Assembly: GCA_900770345.1 (NCBI GenBank)
Contig: CAAGKF010000111.1
Location: 1 to 64,000, forward strand
Direction: 5' to 3'
DNA: 64,000 nt
Origin: Lachnospiraceae bacterium
GTDB lineage: Bacteria > Bacillota > Clostridia > Lachnospirales > Lachnospiraceae
The notes beneath the pieces are model-generated. The model was not told the DNA's origin and did not search any database. It saw nothing but the letters and a program-made list of their open reading frames with translations. A program made the position numbers and the translations under genes. Each line of letters begins with the position of its first letter. Positions within the stretch are counted from its first letter, which is position 1. Shown one piece after another: positions 26,211 through 35,030 of the stretch.

Positions 26211-26819
26211 CTATCTGTCAATTGAGCGGATCAGGTCCAGCTTTAACAGCGGGAACATTCTCAGCCATACCTTGCCCTGAATCTGCTCTCGTTTTACGTT
26301 TCCAATATTGGGGAACCGGCTGTCCTCACTGCTGTCCCGGTTGTCACCCAGAAGAAAATATTCATCCCCGGAAAGCTGTATGGGATTCTCCGCCCGTCCG
26401 GCCAGGGATACCTGCTCCAGACCCTCCGCCGCCTCAAGAAGCTCTCCGTCAATATAAACAAAGCCGCCCCGTATCTGAACCGTTTCTCCGGGAAGGCCGA
26501 TCACACGCTTTACATTTTTCTTTCTGTCGCCCCGCTCAAATACTACCACATCAAATCGCTCCGGCTTTCCTACATCATAGGCCAGCCGGTTCACCAGCAC
26601 CACATCTCCGGCATCCAAAAGGGGCTGCATGGAATTGCCGGACACCTGGATCTGACCGCAGAAGCCATATACCAGGAACCAGGCGCAGGCCAGCACCACC
26701 ACTATATTTACCACCCAGCTTACTGTTCTTCGAAACCAGGCAGTGTCATCATTAATATAAAAATCCACCTGCACACATCCATTCTGTCTTCCCGCAGGAC
26801 AGGATCCGCAGAAGCTCAT
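26211..26819 (-). CDS. lepB: Signal peptidase I (first copy)
   Basis: 202 residues if it starts at the ATG at 26819, which has no clear ribosome site; a GTG at residue 16 is an alternative. A TTG at 26864 is excluded because it lies in the rplS terminator. One N-terminal membrane segment (WVVNIVVVLACAWFLVYGF), catalytic serine in GNSMQPLL, catalytic lysine in KKNVKRVIGLPGE, and the box GDNRDSSEDSR. Cleaves signal peptides of secreted proteins outside the membrane. With this start the N-terminus is cysteine-rich (MSFCGSCPAGRQNGC), which is unusual. Second copy at 35.8 kb. Confidence 0.88.
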   Translation of the reverse strand: MSFCGSCPAGRQNGCVQVDFYINDDTAWFRRTVSWVVNIVVVLACAWFLVYGFCGQIQVSGNSMQPLLDAGDVVLVNRLAYDVGKPERFDVVVFERGDRKKNVKRVIGLPGETVQIRGGFVYIDGELLEAAEGLEQVSLAGRAENPIQLSGDEYFLLGDNRDSSEDSRFPNIGNVKREQIQGKVWLRMFPLLKLDLIRSIDR

Positions 26820-26854
26820 GCAGCCAAACTGCAGTCCCAATCCCGCAGAGAAAG

Positions 26855-26890
26855 AAAGGGACAATTTGCATTATCTGCATTTGTCCCTTT
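26855..26890 (-). terminator. Terminator-like hairpin between rplS and lepB
   Basis: AAAGGGACAA (26855-26864) pairs with TTGTCCCTTT (26881-26890), extended by TGCA/TGCA near the loop. On the minus strand CTTTCTC follows. Probably partial termination after the highly expressed rplS. Confidence 0.7.
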
Positions 26891-26902
26891 TTAACAACCT
26901 GA

Positions 26903-27250
26903 TTATTTAACTAACTCTTTTACCTTCGCAGCCTTGCCGACTCTTGCTCTTAAGTAGTTCAGCTTCGCACGTCTTACCTTACCTCTGCGGACAACTTCGA
27001 TATTGTCTACGCTTGGGGAATGTAACGGCCAGGTCTTCTCAACGCCGATACCGTTGGAGTTCTTTCTTACAGTAAAGGTTTCTCTTGCTCCGCCATTCTG
27101 TCTCTTAATAACAGTTCCCTCGAAAATCTGGATTCTCTCGCGGTTACCCTCTTTGATCTTGTTGTATACCTTTACGGTATCGCCAACCTTAAAGCTGGGT
27201 ACAGTCTCTTTCATCTGAGCTGCTTCAATATTCTTAATAATTTCGTTCAT
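26903..27250 (-). CDS. rplS: 50S ribosomal protein L19
   Basis: 115 residues; ATG at 27250 with GGAGG upstream. Typical length and ends: MNEIIKNIEAAQMK at the N-terminus, RERIQIFEGTVIKRQ in the middle and KLNYLRARVGKAAKVKE at the C-terminus. Binds near the interface of the ribosomal subunits. Has its own promoter here, separated from trmD by a CNNM transporter gene. Confidence 0.97.
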   Translation of the reverse strand: MNEIIKNIEAAQMKETVPSFKVGDTVKVYNKIKEGNRERIQIFEGTVIKRQNGGARETFTVRKNSNGIGVEKTWPLHSPSVDNIEVVRRGKVRRAKLNYLRARVGKAAKVKELVK

Positions 27251-27288
27251 GGTGTGAACCTCCTTCATCTATTGGATGTTCTTAATAC

Positions 27289-27316
27289 TCTATACAGTAA
27301 AACGGCTTCACTGCAA
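27289..27316 (-). promoter_or_regulatory. Probable promoter of rplS
   Basis: TTGCAG (27311-27316), 16-base spacer, TATAGA (27289-27294) on the minus strand, 39 bases before the start. Confidence 0.5.
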
Positions 27317-27429
27317 TCCGGTAACAGAGGACCATCTATTTCTTGTCACAACGACTGATTCTATCACAGTTCATCAGAAAAAGCAAGCACTTTTTTAATG
27401 ACGCTGTCTCTTTCTTTCTCCTGCTGCGG

Positions 27430-28722
27430 TTACTCTTCTTTCCCTTCTCCGTCTTCCCCGATCTCATCCGGAAGATAGAGATGAACCTTGTCGATCCGGT
27501 TCTTCTCCACCTGCTCTGCCACCAGGCGGATGCCGTGATAGCTGGCCTCCTCACCCTGGGCGGGAAGATGCTGCAGAAGATCGATCAGAAGACCTCCTAT
27601 GGAATCATAATCCTCGGAAGCCAGTTCCAGTCCCAGCCGGTCATTAATATCATCCAACTTCATGGAGCCTTCTACAAGGTACTCTCCTTCGCCTACTTCC
27701 ACACAGGCGTCCTCCTCGTCCTCATCATACTCATCGCGGATATCGCCTACGATCTCCTCCAGGATATCCTCCAGCGTGATCAGTCCGGCCGTAGCTCCGT
27801 ACTCATCCAGCACGATCACAATATTGTTGGAGGTCTTTCTCATATCCATCATCAGCTCCGAAAGCTTCTTTGACTCAAATGTATAAAGAGGCTCTCTCAG
27901 ATGCTCTCTCACGGAAAAATGCTCCCGGTCCTCAATCAGCAGCATATCCTTGATATTGATGATACCCACAACATTATCCGTATTATCCTGATATACGGGA
28001 AGACGGGTATAACGCTCCTGGCGGAACACCTCCAGAAGCTCCTCAAAGCTTGCGTCTATATTGATAAAAGTCATATCGATTCTGGGCACCATAATATCTC
28101 TGGCTACGGAATCACCCAGATCAAATACGTTGTTGATCATTTCCTTCTCTTCCGACTCGATCACGCCTTTTTCGTGGCCCACCTCAACAATAGTCCTCAG
28201 TTCGTCTTCTGTTATATCATCATTTGCCTTATCCGGATCCACATGCAGAAGCCGGAGAACGCACACCGCCATCTTATTGACCAGGAAAATAACCGGTGTC
28301 AGAAGAGTCATCAGCACATAGATCACATGCCCGAACCGAAGCGCATTTTTCTCTGCTTCCAGAGTGGCAATGGTTTTTGGAGTGATCTCTCCGAAGATCA
28401 GGATCAGCAGTGTCAGAACACCGGTAGCCGCTCCGGCTGCCCTGTTGCCGAATATCTCTGTTACAAGCACCGTCAGCATGGAGGACGCGGACAGATTTAC
28501 CACATTGTTGCCGATCAGAATAGCACTGAGCATTTTCCCCTGATTTTCAGACAGCTTCATTACCCATACTGCCGCCTTGTCCCCCGCCTCCGCCAGCGTG
28601 CGGATTCGGATCTTGTTTGCCGTTGTAAGGGCAGTCTCCGCCGACGAAAAGAAAGCGGACAGGCCCAGCAAAATGATAATAATAACTAAACGTATGGCGA
28701 TCGTGTCACCAGATGGATCCAA
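27430..28722 (-). CDS. CNNM/CorC family transporter (hemolysin-like)
   Basis: 430 residues if translation starts at the TTG at 28722, which is 9 bases from GGGAG; an earlier in-frame TTG at 28731 is too close. N-terminal DUF21 domain with about four membrane helices (LSAFFSSAETALT, IGNNVVNLSAS, IFGEITPKT), two CBS domains (VPRIDMTFI, TRLPVYQ, DEYGATAGLITLEDI) and a C-terminal CorC_HlyC domain. Family members export or sense Mg2+ or Co2+. Inserted between trmD and rplS with its own promoter. Confidence 0.9.
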   Translation of the reverse strand: MDPSGDTIAIRLVIIIILLGLSAFFSSAETALTTANKIRIRTLAEAGDKAAVWVMKLSENQGKMLSAILIGNNVVNLSASSMLTVLVTEIFGNRAAGAATGVLTLLILIFGEITPKTIATLEAEKNALRFGHVIYVLMTLLTPVIFLVNKMAVCVLRLLHVDPDKANDDITEDELRTIVEVGHEKGVIESEEKEMINNVFDLGDSVARDIMVPRIDMTFINIDASFEELLEVFRQERYTRLPVYQDNTDNVVGIINIKDMLLIEDREHFSVREHLREPLYTFESKKLSELMMDMRKTSNNIVIVLDEYGATAGLITLEDILEEIVGDIRDEYDEDEEDACVEVGEGEYLVEGSMKLDDINDRLGLELASEDYDSIGGLLIDLLQHLPAQGEEASYHGIRLVAEQVEKNRIDKVHLYLPDEIGEDGEGKEE

Positions 28723-28785
28723 AATTATCAACTCCCGTTTTGTAAATTTGTATTAACAGTCCAAGCTGCTACGATTTTTCATGAG

Positions 28786-28814
28786 ATTGTACACTATCTT
28801 TCCCTGTCTGTCAA
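28786..28814 (-). promoter_or_regulatory. Sigma-A promoter of the CNNM gene
   Basis: TTGACA (28809-28814), 17-base spacer, TACAAT (28786-28791) on the minus strand. Confidence 0.8.
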
Positions 28815-28869
28815 TGGAGAGAGCGCCCTTGTACATAATTTTATACGTTATTTTTACAGGCCTTTTACC

Positions 28870-29805
28870 TTACTGCTGCCTGTTCTTCCACAGACGCAGC
28901 TTCAGCCTGCACACCTTATAATATCCTTTGATATCCGAAAGAGCGCATTCTCCGGAAGCCATAAGCTTCTTTACCGACGCCATGGCTCGCCGACGGATCC
29001 TGGCCGACGAGGCCGGGCAGTCCAGCTCCCTCACATACCCGTCGATCAGCTGCTCCAGCTCCCCCAGCCCTTCCTCCGTTCCCCGCAGACTGTCCAGAAA
29101 CTTCTGCTCCTTCAGGGTAAGGACCGCCTCCTTCAAAAGATCCGGTCGGCGCTCCAGGGTTCTCCTGATGGACTGCTCTCTTCTCCAGGCTTCAATATTT
29201 TTGTGATGACCTGTCAGGAGGACATCCGGCACTGCCTTATCCTTATAAACCTCCGGTCTGGTATACTGAGGATATTCCAGAAGATTGTCATGAAAGGATT
29301 CCACCTCTGCCGACACCTCATTGTTCAGGACTCCGGGCACCAGACGGGAAATACAGTCGATCATGACCATGGCCGGAAGCTCTCCTCCTGTAAGCACATA
29401 GTCCCCCACCGACAGATAATCCGTAGCGATCAGCTCCAGAGCGCGTTCGTCGATTCCTTCGTAATGGCCGCAAAGGAACACCAGCTCCTCCTCCTGCGCA
29501 AGCTCCTGCGCAATGGACTGGTTGAAAACCTTTCCCTGAGGCGTCATATAGATCACCCTTGGCCGCTTTCCCAGACGGCAGCATAGATCCTCGTAGGCAT
29601 CGCATACCGGCCCCGGCTGCATTACCATGCCTGCTCCGCCGCCGTAAGGCGTGTCATCCACATGCCTGTGCTTGTCTTTGGAATAATCCCTGATATCAAT
29701 GGCCTCTACCGAAATGGTGCCTTTGTCCATGGCCCGACCCGTAATGCTGGTTCCCAGGCCTCCCATGACCATATCGGGAAACAGTGTTAATATATGAAAA
29801 TTCAT
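28870..29805 (-). CDS. trmD: tRNA (guanine-N1-)-methyltransferase TrmD with C-terminal extension
   Basis: 311 residues; TAGGAG precedes the ATG. Methylates G37 of tRNAs using AdoMet. The SPOUT trefoil-knot motifs are present: DTPYGGGAGMVMQP, CGHYEGIDERAL and DYVLTGGELPAMVMID. The usual protein ends near residue 240-245; here about 65-70 more residues follow, basic and helical in look (ARIRRRAMASVKKLM, KVCRLKLRLWKNRQQ). The usual upstream genes rpsP, khpA and rimM are absent; mutS is upstream instead. Confidence 0.95.
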   Translation of the reverse strand: MNFHILTLFPDMVMGGLGTSITGRAMDKGTISVEAIDIRDYSKDKHRHVDDTPYGGGAGMVMQPGPVCDAYEDLCCRLGKRPRVIYMTPQGKVFNQSIAQELAQEEELVFLCGHYEGIDERALELIATDYLSVGDYVLTGGELPAMVMIDCISRLVPGVLNNEVSAEVESFHDNLLEYPQYTRPEVYKDKAVPDVLLTGHHKNIEAWRREQSIRRTLERRPDLLKEAVLTLKEQKFLDSLRGTEEGLGELEQLIDGYVRELDCPASSARIRRRAMASVKKLMASGECALSDIKGYYKVCRLKLRLWKNRQQ

Positions 29806-29845
29806 GTTCTCTCCTAACCGACCTTTTTCTTTCAGCTTTTTCCGC

Positions 29846-32515
29846 TTATCCGTTTTCTTTCCAACGGTTTTTCAGCTTCGTCTGAAGCCGGTACAGCGTA
29901 TTCAGCGCATCAATAGGCGTCATGGTGGACAGTTCCAGTCCGTCCAGCTCCTTTATAATATCATCATCCTTCACCGTATCAAAAAAGGAAAGCTGCTGCA
30001 GATCCACTTCATCCGGCTTCGGCACGGCCTTATGCTGAGTCACATTGGAGCTGACCTTTGCAATCTCCTTCGCCCGGGCTGTAATGTCATTATCACTTAA
30101 TTCCTCGGCGATCTCCTTTGCTCTGGCGATTACGGAATCCGGCACCCCTGCCAGCTTTGCAACCTGAATGCCGTAGCTCTTGTCCGCTCCGCCCCGGACG
30201 ATCTTGCGCAGGAACACAATGTCATCCCCCTGCTCTTTTACGGCGATGCAGTAATTCTTTACTCCCGTGATGGTACCCTCCAGCTCCGTCAGCTCATGAT
30301 AATGAGTGGCAAAGAGCGTTTTTGCCCCCAGAAGCCGTGTATTGCTGATATGTTCAATCACTGCCCAGGCAATCGAGAGACCGTCAAAGGTACTGGTTCC
30401 TCTTCCGATCTCGTCCAGAACCAGCAGACTGTTTCTGGTAGCGTTGCGGAGAATATTGGCCACCTCCGTCATCTCCACCATAAAGGTACTCTGACCGCTG
30501 GCCAGATCATCAGAAGCACCCACACGTGTAAAAATCCTGTCACAGATGCCGATATCCGCTTCCTGAGCCGGAACAAAGCTGCCCAGCTGAGCCATCAGAA
30601 CGATCAGAGCCACCTGACGCATATAGGTGGATTTTCCGGCCATATTGGGTCCCGTAATAACAGACAGCCTGTTTTTCCCGTTGTCCAGAAAGGTATCATT
30701 AGCCACAAACAGATCGTCCCGCATCATCTGCTCCACCACCGGATGACGGCCGTTCTTGATCTGAATCACGCCTTTTTCATTGATCATGGGCTTCACATAA
30801 TTGCGGCGGGTAGCCACTGCTGACAGGGAACAGAACACATCCACTCCAGCAATAGCCTTGGCCGTTTTCTGGATGCGCACCACCTCGGCAGCGATGGTGT
30901 CTCTCACCTGACAGAACAGGTCATACTCCAGCGACACCAGCTTATCCTCCGCTCCCATGATAATATCTTCCAGCTGCTTTAACTCATCGGTGGTAAAGCG
31001 CTCGGCGTTGGTTAAAGTCTGCTTGCGGACAAAATAATCGGGAACCATACTCTTAAAAGAATTGGTCACCTCAAAATAATAGCCGAAGACCTTGTTGAAT
31101 TTGATCTTCAGATTCTTGATTCCTGTCTTTTCCTTTTCTCTGGTCTCCAGCTCCGCCAGCCAGCTTTTCCCCTCTGTTTTTGCCTGACGCAGCTTATCCG
31201 CCTCCTGGCTGTAGCCTTCTTTTATCATGCCGCCTTCCCGGACAGTAACAGGCGGATCATCCACAATCGATCTGCTGATCAGATCAAACAGATCCTCCAG
31301 AGGATCCAGCTCCTCTGCCAGATCCTTCAGCAGCTTTGCATTGAATTCCTCCAGAATACGCCTGATGTAAGGGAGCATTTCCAGAGAAGTCCGGAAAGCG
31401 ATCAGATCTCTGGGATTCGCCGTTTTGTAGCTGATACGGCCGATGAGACGCTCCAGATCATAAATGGGATTCAGATATTCACAGATCTCCTCACGGGAGA
31501 TATAGTTCATATTCAGCTCTTCCACCGCATTCTGCCGGAGAATGATCTCCTCCTTATGGATCAGCGGCTGCTCAATCCAGGTCCGGAGAAGTCTGGCTCC
31601 CATAGCCGTCTTTGTTTTATCCAGCACCCAGAGGAGGGTACCCCTTTTCTGTTTCTCCCGCATGGTTTCCACCAGCTCCAGATTTCTCCGCGTGGAGGTG
31701 TCGATGATCATGTACTGTCCCGTGGAATAAGGGGTAATAGTCGTAATATGCTCCAGCGTGCTCTTCTGAGTCTCATAGATATACTGCATGACAGCGCCTG
31801 CGGCAATAATACCGATGGGATAATCCTCCAGCCCCAGACCGTTTAAGGCCCCTACATGAAAATGCTCTCCCAACACCCTGCGGCAGGATTCCTCGCTGAA
31901 AAAATGGCTGTCCAGATCCGATATGACCACATGATAACGGTTTTTAATTTCGTCCAGATCCACTCCCGACATATAGAAAGCGTTGTTGCAGATGATCTCC
32001 GAGGGAGCAAACTTATTGATCTCATCAAAAAGCTCCCTGTCTGTTCCTACCTCCGTTACCATGAAATCTCCGGTACTGATATCCGCCGTCGAAATTCCGT
32101 ATTTTGCATCCAGATAAACAATTCCCATCAGGTAATTGTTTTTGGTTTCATCCAGAGCCTGCGCACTGGTGATGGTTCCCGGTGTGACCACGCGGATCAC
32201 TTCTCGCTTTACCAGTCCCTTGGCAAGCTTTGGATCCTCCATCTGCTCCGCAATTGCCACCTTGTATCCCTTCTGAACCAGCCGGTACAGATAGGAATCC
32301 ACCGCATGATAAGGCACGCCGCACATAGGCGCCCGCTCTTTTAATCCGCATTCCTTTCCGGTCAGCGTAATCTCCAGTTCCTTGGATACCGTTTTGGCAT
32401 CCTCAAAAAACATCTCATAAAAATCCCCCAGACGGTAAAACAGGATACAGTCAGGATATTCCTGCTTCGTTTCCATGTAATGCTGCATCATCGGGGATAA
32501 CTGTGATAAATCCAA
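29846..32515 (-). CDS. mutS: DNA mismatch repair protein MutS
   Basis: 889 residues; TTG start with GAGG 7 bases upstream. N-terminal mismatch-binding motif FYRLGDFYEMF near residue 26, connector and lever domains, then the ABC-type ATPase with Walker A GPNMAGKST near residue 618 and GASDDLASGQSTFMVEM, and a C-terminal helix-turn-helix. Recognises mispairs and bulges as a dimer. Follows miaB by about 36 bases, as is common; the expected mutL does not follow. Confidence 0.97.
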   Translation of the reverse strand: MDLSQLSPMMQHYMETKQEYPDCILFYRLGDFYEMFFEDAKTVSKELEITLTGKECGLKERAPMCGVPYHAVDSYLYRLVQKGYKVAIAEQMEDPKLAKGLVKREVIRVVTPGTITSAQALDETKNNYLMGIVYLDAKYGISTADISTGDFMVTEVGTDRELFDEINKFAPSEIICNNAFYMSGVDLDEIKNRYHVVISDLDSHFFSEESCRRVLGEHFHVGALNGLGLEDYPIGIIAAGAVMQYIYETQKSTLEHITTITPYSTGQYMIIDTSTRRNLELVETMREKQKRGTLLWVLDKTKTAMGARLLRTWIEQPLIHKEEIILRQNAVEELNMNYISREEICEYLNPIYDLERLIGRISYKTANPRDLIAFRTSLEMLPYIRRILEEFNAKLLKDLAEELDPLEDLFDLISRSIVDDPPVTVREGGMIKEGYSQEADKLRQAKTEGKSWLAELETREKEKTGIKNLKIKFNKVFGYYFEVTNSFKSMVPDYFVRKQTLTNAERFTTDELKQLEDIIMGAEDKLVSLEYDLFCQVRDTIAAEVVRIQKTAKAIAGVDVFCSLSAVATRRNYVKPMINEKGVIQIKNGRHPVVEQMMRDDLFVANDTFLDNGKNRLSVITGPNMAGKSTYMRQVALIVLMAQLGSFVPAQEADIGICDRIFTRVGASDDLASGQSTFMVEMTEVANILRNATRNSLLVLDEIGRGTSTFDGLSIAWAVIEHISNTRLLGAKTLFATHYHELTELEGTITGVKNYCIAVKEQGDDIVFLRKIVRGGADKSYGIQVAKLAGVPDSVIARAKEIAEELSDNDITARAKEIAKVSSNVTQHKAVPKPDEVDLQQLSFFDTVKDDDIIKELDGLELSTMTPIDALNTLYRLQTKLKNRWKENG

Positions 32516-32551
32516 TGCCGTTCCTCTCTTTTCTCGTAAACAGGGCCGGTC

Positions 32552-34033
32552 TTACTCCTGACCGGCCAGCCTGCCCATGTAATAAAATCCTTTGCTCTCT
32601 TCCAGATATACCTTTACCAGATTTCCGATCATTGACACATCTCCCGGGAAATGAACCACCGTATTATTAGAAAGACGTCCTGTCATAAGCTCCGGTGAAT
32701 GATCATTGACCTCCTCCACCAGCACCTCCTGTACCGTATGCAGATCGCGCCCGCATACCTCAGAAGAAATGTCCTGCACCTCTTTTAACAGACGGTCGAA
32801 TCTGTCTTTGACCACGTTCTCCGGCACCTGATCCTCCATAGCGGCCGCGGGTGTTCCCGTACGCTTGGAATAGATAAAAGTAAAGGCACTGTCAAACCGC
32901 ACCTTCCGCACCACATCCAGAGTCTCCTCAAAATCTTCCTCTGTCTCTCCGGGAAAGCCTACAATGATATCCGTAGTAAGAGAAATCCCGGGCACGGCAG
33001 CCTTGATCTTTTCCGCCAGAGCCAGATATTGTTCCTTCGTATATCGGCGGTTCATCACCTTCAATACAGAGCTGCTTCCGGACTGCAGCGGCAGATGAAG
33101 ATGACGGCAGATCTTTTCCGAATGAGCCATCACCTCAATCAGTTCATCCGACAGATCTTTGGGGTGGGAGGTCATAAAACGGATTCTCTTTAATCCCTCG
33201 ATCTTTTCCACCTCCTTTAACAGCTCAGCAAAGGTCATAGGCTGCTCCAGATTCTTTCCGTAGGAATTTACATTCTGACCGAGGAGCATAACCTCCACCA
33301 CTCCGTCAGCCACCAGATTCCGGATTTCCTTCAGGATCTCCTCAGGCCTGCGGCTGCGTTCCCGCCCCCTTACATAGGGAACGATGCAGTAGCTGCAGAA
33401 ATTATTACAGCCAAACATGATATTGACGCCGGATTTAAAAGGGTATTTTCTCTCCACCGGCAGATCCTCCACGATCTGGTCCGTATCCTCCCAGACATCA
33501 ATCACCATTCTGTGCTTCAGAGACTTCTGTTCCTTCTCAGCTGCCTCGGCTTCCGCCAGACGGCTGAGAAGGCATGTGCTGACCAGCTCCGCCAGCTTGA
33601 AGATATTGTGAGTTCCGAAGATCAGATCTACATAGCGATAGCTCCTGCGGATCTTTTCCACCACTTCCTTTTCCTGCATCATACAGCCGCAGAGAGCGAT
33701 CATCATCTCCGGATGCTTCTTTTTTCTGGCTCCCAGCTGCCCCAGGCGGCCATACACCCTCAAATTGGCGTTTTCCCGCACCGTACAGGTGTTGTAAAGG
33801 ACAAAGTCCGCCTCTTCTGTCTCCACCGACCGGTATCCGATGGTCTCCAGAATTCCCAGAAGCTTCTCCGAATCCCTGGCATTCATCTGGCAGCCGAAGG
33901 TGTTGATACAGCAGGTCAGAGGCCGGCCCAGGCGGCCGGAAAGCTGGGCCAGCTGGGCCTTTGCCTTTTCCATAAAATACTGCTGCCGCTCCGGCTCATT
34001 CACAGGCGGATTTTCGTTTCTATTATCAAGCAT
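32552..34033 (-). CDS. miaB: tRNA-2-methylthio-N6-dimethylallyladenosine synthase MiaB
   Basis: 493 residues; GAGGAACATAT before the ATG. Adds the methylthio group to i6A37 of tRNAs. UPF0004 domain with the three cluster cysteines (INTFGCQMN, NTCTVRENA, ALCGCMMQ), radical-SAM domain CNNFCSYCIVPYVRGRE (CxxxCxxC) and a C-terminal TRAM domain. A roughly 35-residue N-terminal extension precedes the first domain, as is common in Clostridia. First gene of the miaB-mutS pair. Confidence 0.96.
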   Translation of the reverse strand: MLDNRNENPPVNEPERQQYFMEKAKAQLAQLSGRLGRPLTCCINTFGCQMNARDSEKLLGILETIGYRSVETEEADFVLYNTCTVRENANLRVYGRLGQLGARKKKHPEMMIALCGCMMQEKEVVEKIRRSYRYVDLIFGTHNIFKLAELVSTCLLSRLAEAEAAEKEQKSLKHRMVIDVWEDTDQIVEDLPVERKYPFKSGVNIMFGCNNFCSYCIVPYVRGRERSRRPEEILKEIRNLVADGVVEVMLLGQNVNSYGKNLEQPMTFAELLKEVEKIEGLKRIRFMTSHPKDLSDELIEVMAHSEKICRHLHLPLQSGSSSVLKVMNRRYTKEQYLALAEKIKAAVPGISLTTDIIVGFPGETEEDFEETLDVVRKVRFDSAFTFIYSKRTGTPAAAMEDQVPENVVKDRFDRLLKEVQDISSEVCGRDLHTVQEVLVEEVNDHSPELMTGRLSNNTVVHFPGDVSMIGNLVKVYLEESKGFYYMGRLAGQE

Positions 34034-34082
34034 ATATGTTCCTCATTTCTGTTTCTGTAAATGTTCGTACTGACGCTTAAAC

Positions 34083-34111
34083 ATTATACTTGATGGCGAT
34101 TATTTTTACAA
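34083..34111 (-). promoter_or_regulatory. Sigma-A promoter of miaB-mutS
   Basis: TTGTAA (34106-34111), 17-base spacer, TATAAT (34083-34088) on the minus strand, about 50 bases before the miaB ATG. Confidence 0.8.
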
Positions 34112-34141
34112 GTTTTTTCGTCCGGTATCACCGGAACCGCT

Positions 34142-34336
34142 TTATTTGCGAACTGGCTGAAGCTGGTCTGCTATAATTTTCCCTTTGCCTTCTTTACACA
34201 GCTGTTTTTTATCCAGCCGCTTATCAGGACTGTATTTAAATGGATGTTCCGAAAATAGAACATTTTCTCCGAATTTCGGCATCAGCTGGATAAAAAGAGA
34301 GAAGACCTTAATGGCATAGCCTTTTATAAAACTCAA
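34142..34336 (-). CDS. Small unrecognised open frame after the flavodoxin gene
   Basis: Up to 64 codons, starting at a TTG inside the last flavodoxin codons in another frame. No ribosome site is evident for this TTG or for the internal ATG. The composition looks protein-like (FGENVLFSEHPFKYSPDKRL, then a Lys-rich end). It may be a small gene, the remnant of a longer downstream domain, or chance. I do not recognise it. Confidence 0.25.
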   Translation of the reverse strand: MSFIKGYAIKVFSLFIQLMPKFGENVLFSEHPFKYSPDKRLDKKQLCKEGKGKIIADQLQPVRK

Positions 34337-34772
34337 CAGCCCCCTTCACTTCCTCACTATCCGGATGATTTTTTGCGATTCCGCCTACCAGCTTAAAGGG
34401 TCCGTAGGTATCAAAGCCCTTGCATCCGTACTCTCCGAGAATATTCGCTTTTTTTCCGGCAATGGCTTTTCTGATGGACTCGGTATAACCTTTCTTTCCG
34501 GCTCCGCAGGTATAAATAAAAAAGACATTCTTTCCGTCAGGGAGGCACTTTTCAGCAAGATCCAGCACCCTCTTCTCAAATTTGGAAAAATAGATGCCGG
34601 AGGCAAAACCGACTGCATCATACCTATCAAGAACAGAAGCGGATATTCCGGCTGCGTCAGCTGATGCCGCATCAATAAGCGTGATCTCCTCCGGAAAAGC
34701 AGCTTTTATGGCGTCAAGCAGCTTTTTTGTATTTTCATGATGTTTGGAATAATAAATAATGACAGTTTTCAT
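34308..34772 (-). CDS. Flavodoxin family protein
   Basis: 154 residues; CAAGGAGCAATTATT before the ATG. Flavodoxin-like fold that would bind FMN: N-terminal phosphate loop YYSKHHENTKK (residues 7-17), DAVGFASGIYFSKF for the isoalloxazine loop, and FFIYTCGAGKKGYTES. Low-potential electron carrier or quinone-reductase-like role in the cytoplasm. It faces a divergent gene remnant across a region with GTAC inverted repeats, the usual layout of a flavodoxin gene and its regulator. Confidence 0.85.
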   Translation of the reverse strand: MKTVIIYYSKHHENTKKLLDAIKAAFPEEITLIDAASADAAGISASVLDRYDAVGFASGIYFSKFEKRVLDLAEKCLPDGKNVFFIYTCGAGKKGYTESIRKAIAGKKANILGEYGCKGFDTYGPFKLVGGIAKNHPDSEEVKGAVEFYKRLCH

Positions 34773-34834
34773 AATAATTGCTCCTTGTATTATTTTAGTA
34801 CATAAAATATACTATATATCAAAGTAAGGAACAA

Positions 34835-34860
34835 GTACACAGAAAAAGTGTACATGGTAC
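34835..34860. promoter_or_regulatory. GTAC-type inverted repeat in the divergent region
   Basis: GTACAC (34835-34840) and GTGTAC (34848-34853) are mirrored around seven bases, and another GTAC follows at 34857-34860. The position between the flavodoxin gene and a divergent decayed gene fits an operator for the latter's product. No binding family can be fixed. Confidence 0.4.
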
Positions 34861-34883
34861 ATTTTTTGATACCGGAGGTCACA

Positions 34884-35027
34884 ATGGGAACAGAAATTTC
34901 TGAAAAAGACTTTTTACGGCAGCTTCTGGAGGAGCCTGTGCTACGATGGCGGAGAATCCATGCTCCATCTTGCTCAGCGGATTTACAATCTTCTGGATGA
35001 CATCAAAGCTGAAGCGAAAAGCCTGAG
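34884..35027 (+). pseudogene. Frameshifted remnant of a divergent gene
   Basis: GGAGG lies ahead of an ATG at 34884 that opens MGTEISEKDFLRQLLEE and then runs into a stop after 38 codons. From about 34938 another frame reads CYDGGESMLHLAQRIYNLLD and DIKAEAKSLRN, an amphipathic helix typical of real protein, until it meets the convergent yaaA end. One frameshift or internal deletion would join the two. A small transcription regulator of the flavodoxin gene is the natural guess from context; the sequence alone does not show a DNA-binding domain. Confidence 0.45.
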
Positions 35028-35030
35028 AAA

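Noticed and set aside
26820..26864. TTG start for the first signal peptidase at 26864
   Set aside because: It sits inside the stem of the rplS terminator and has no ribosome site.
34127..34141. Short palindrome TCCGGTATCACCGGA near the end of the miaB upstream region
   Set aside because: Six-bp arms with a three-base loop and no T-run on either strand; could be chance.
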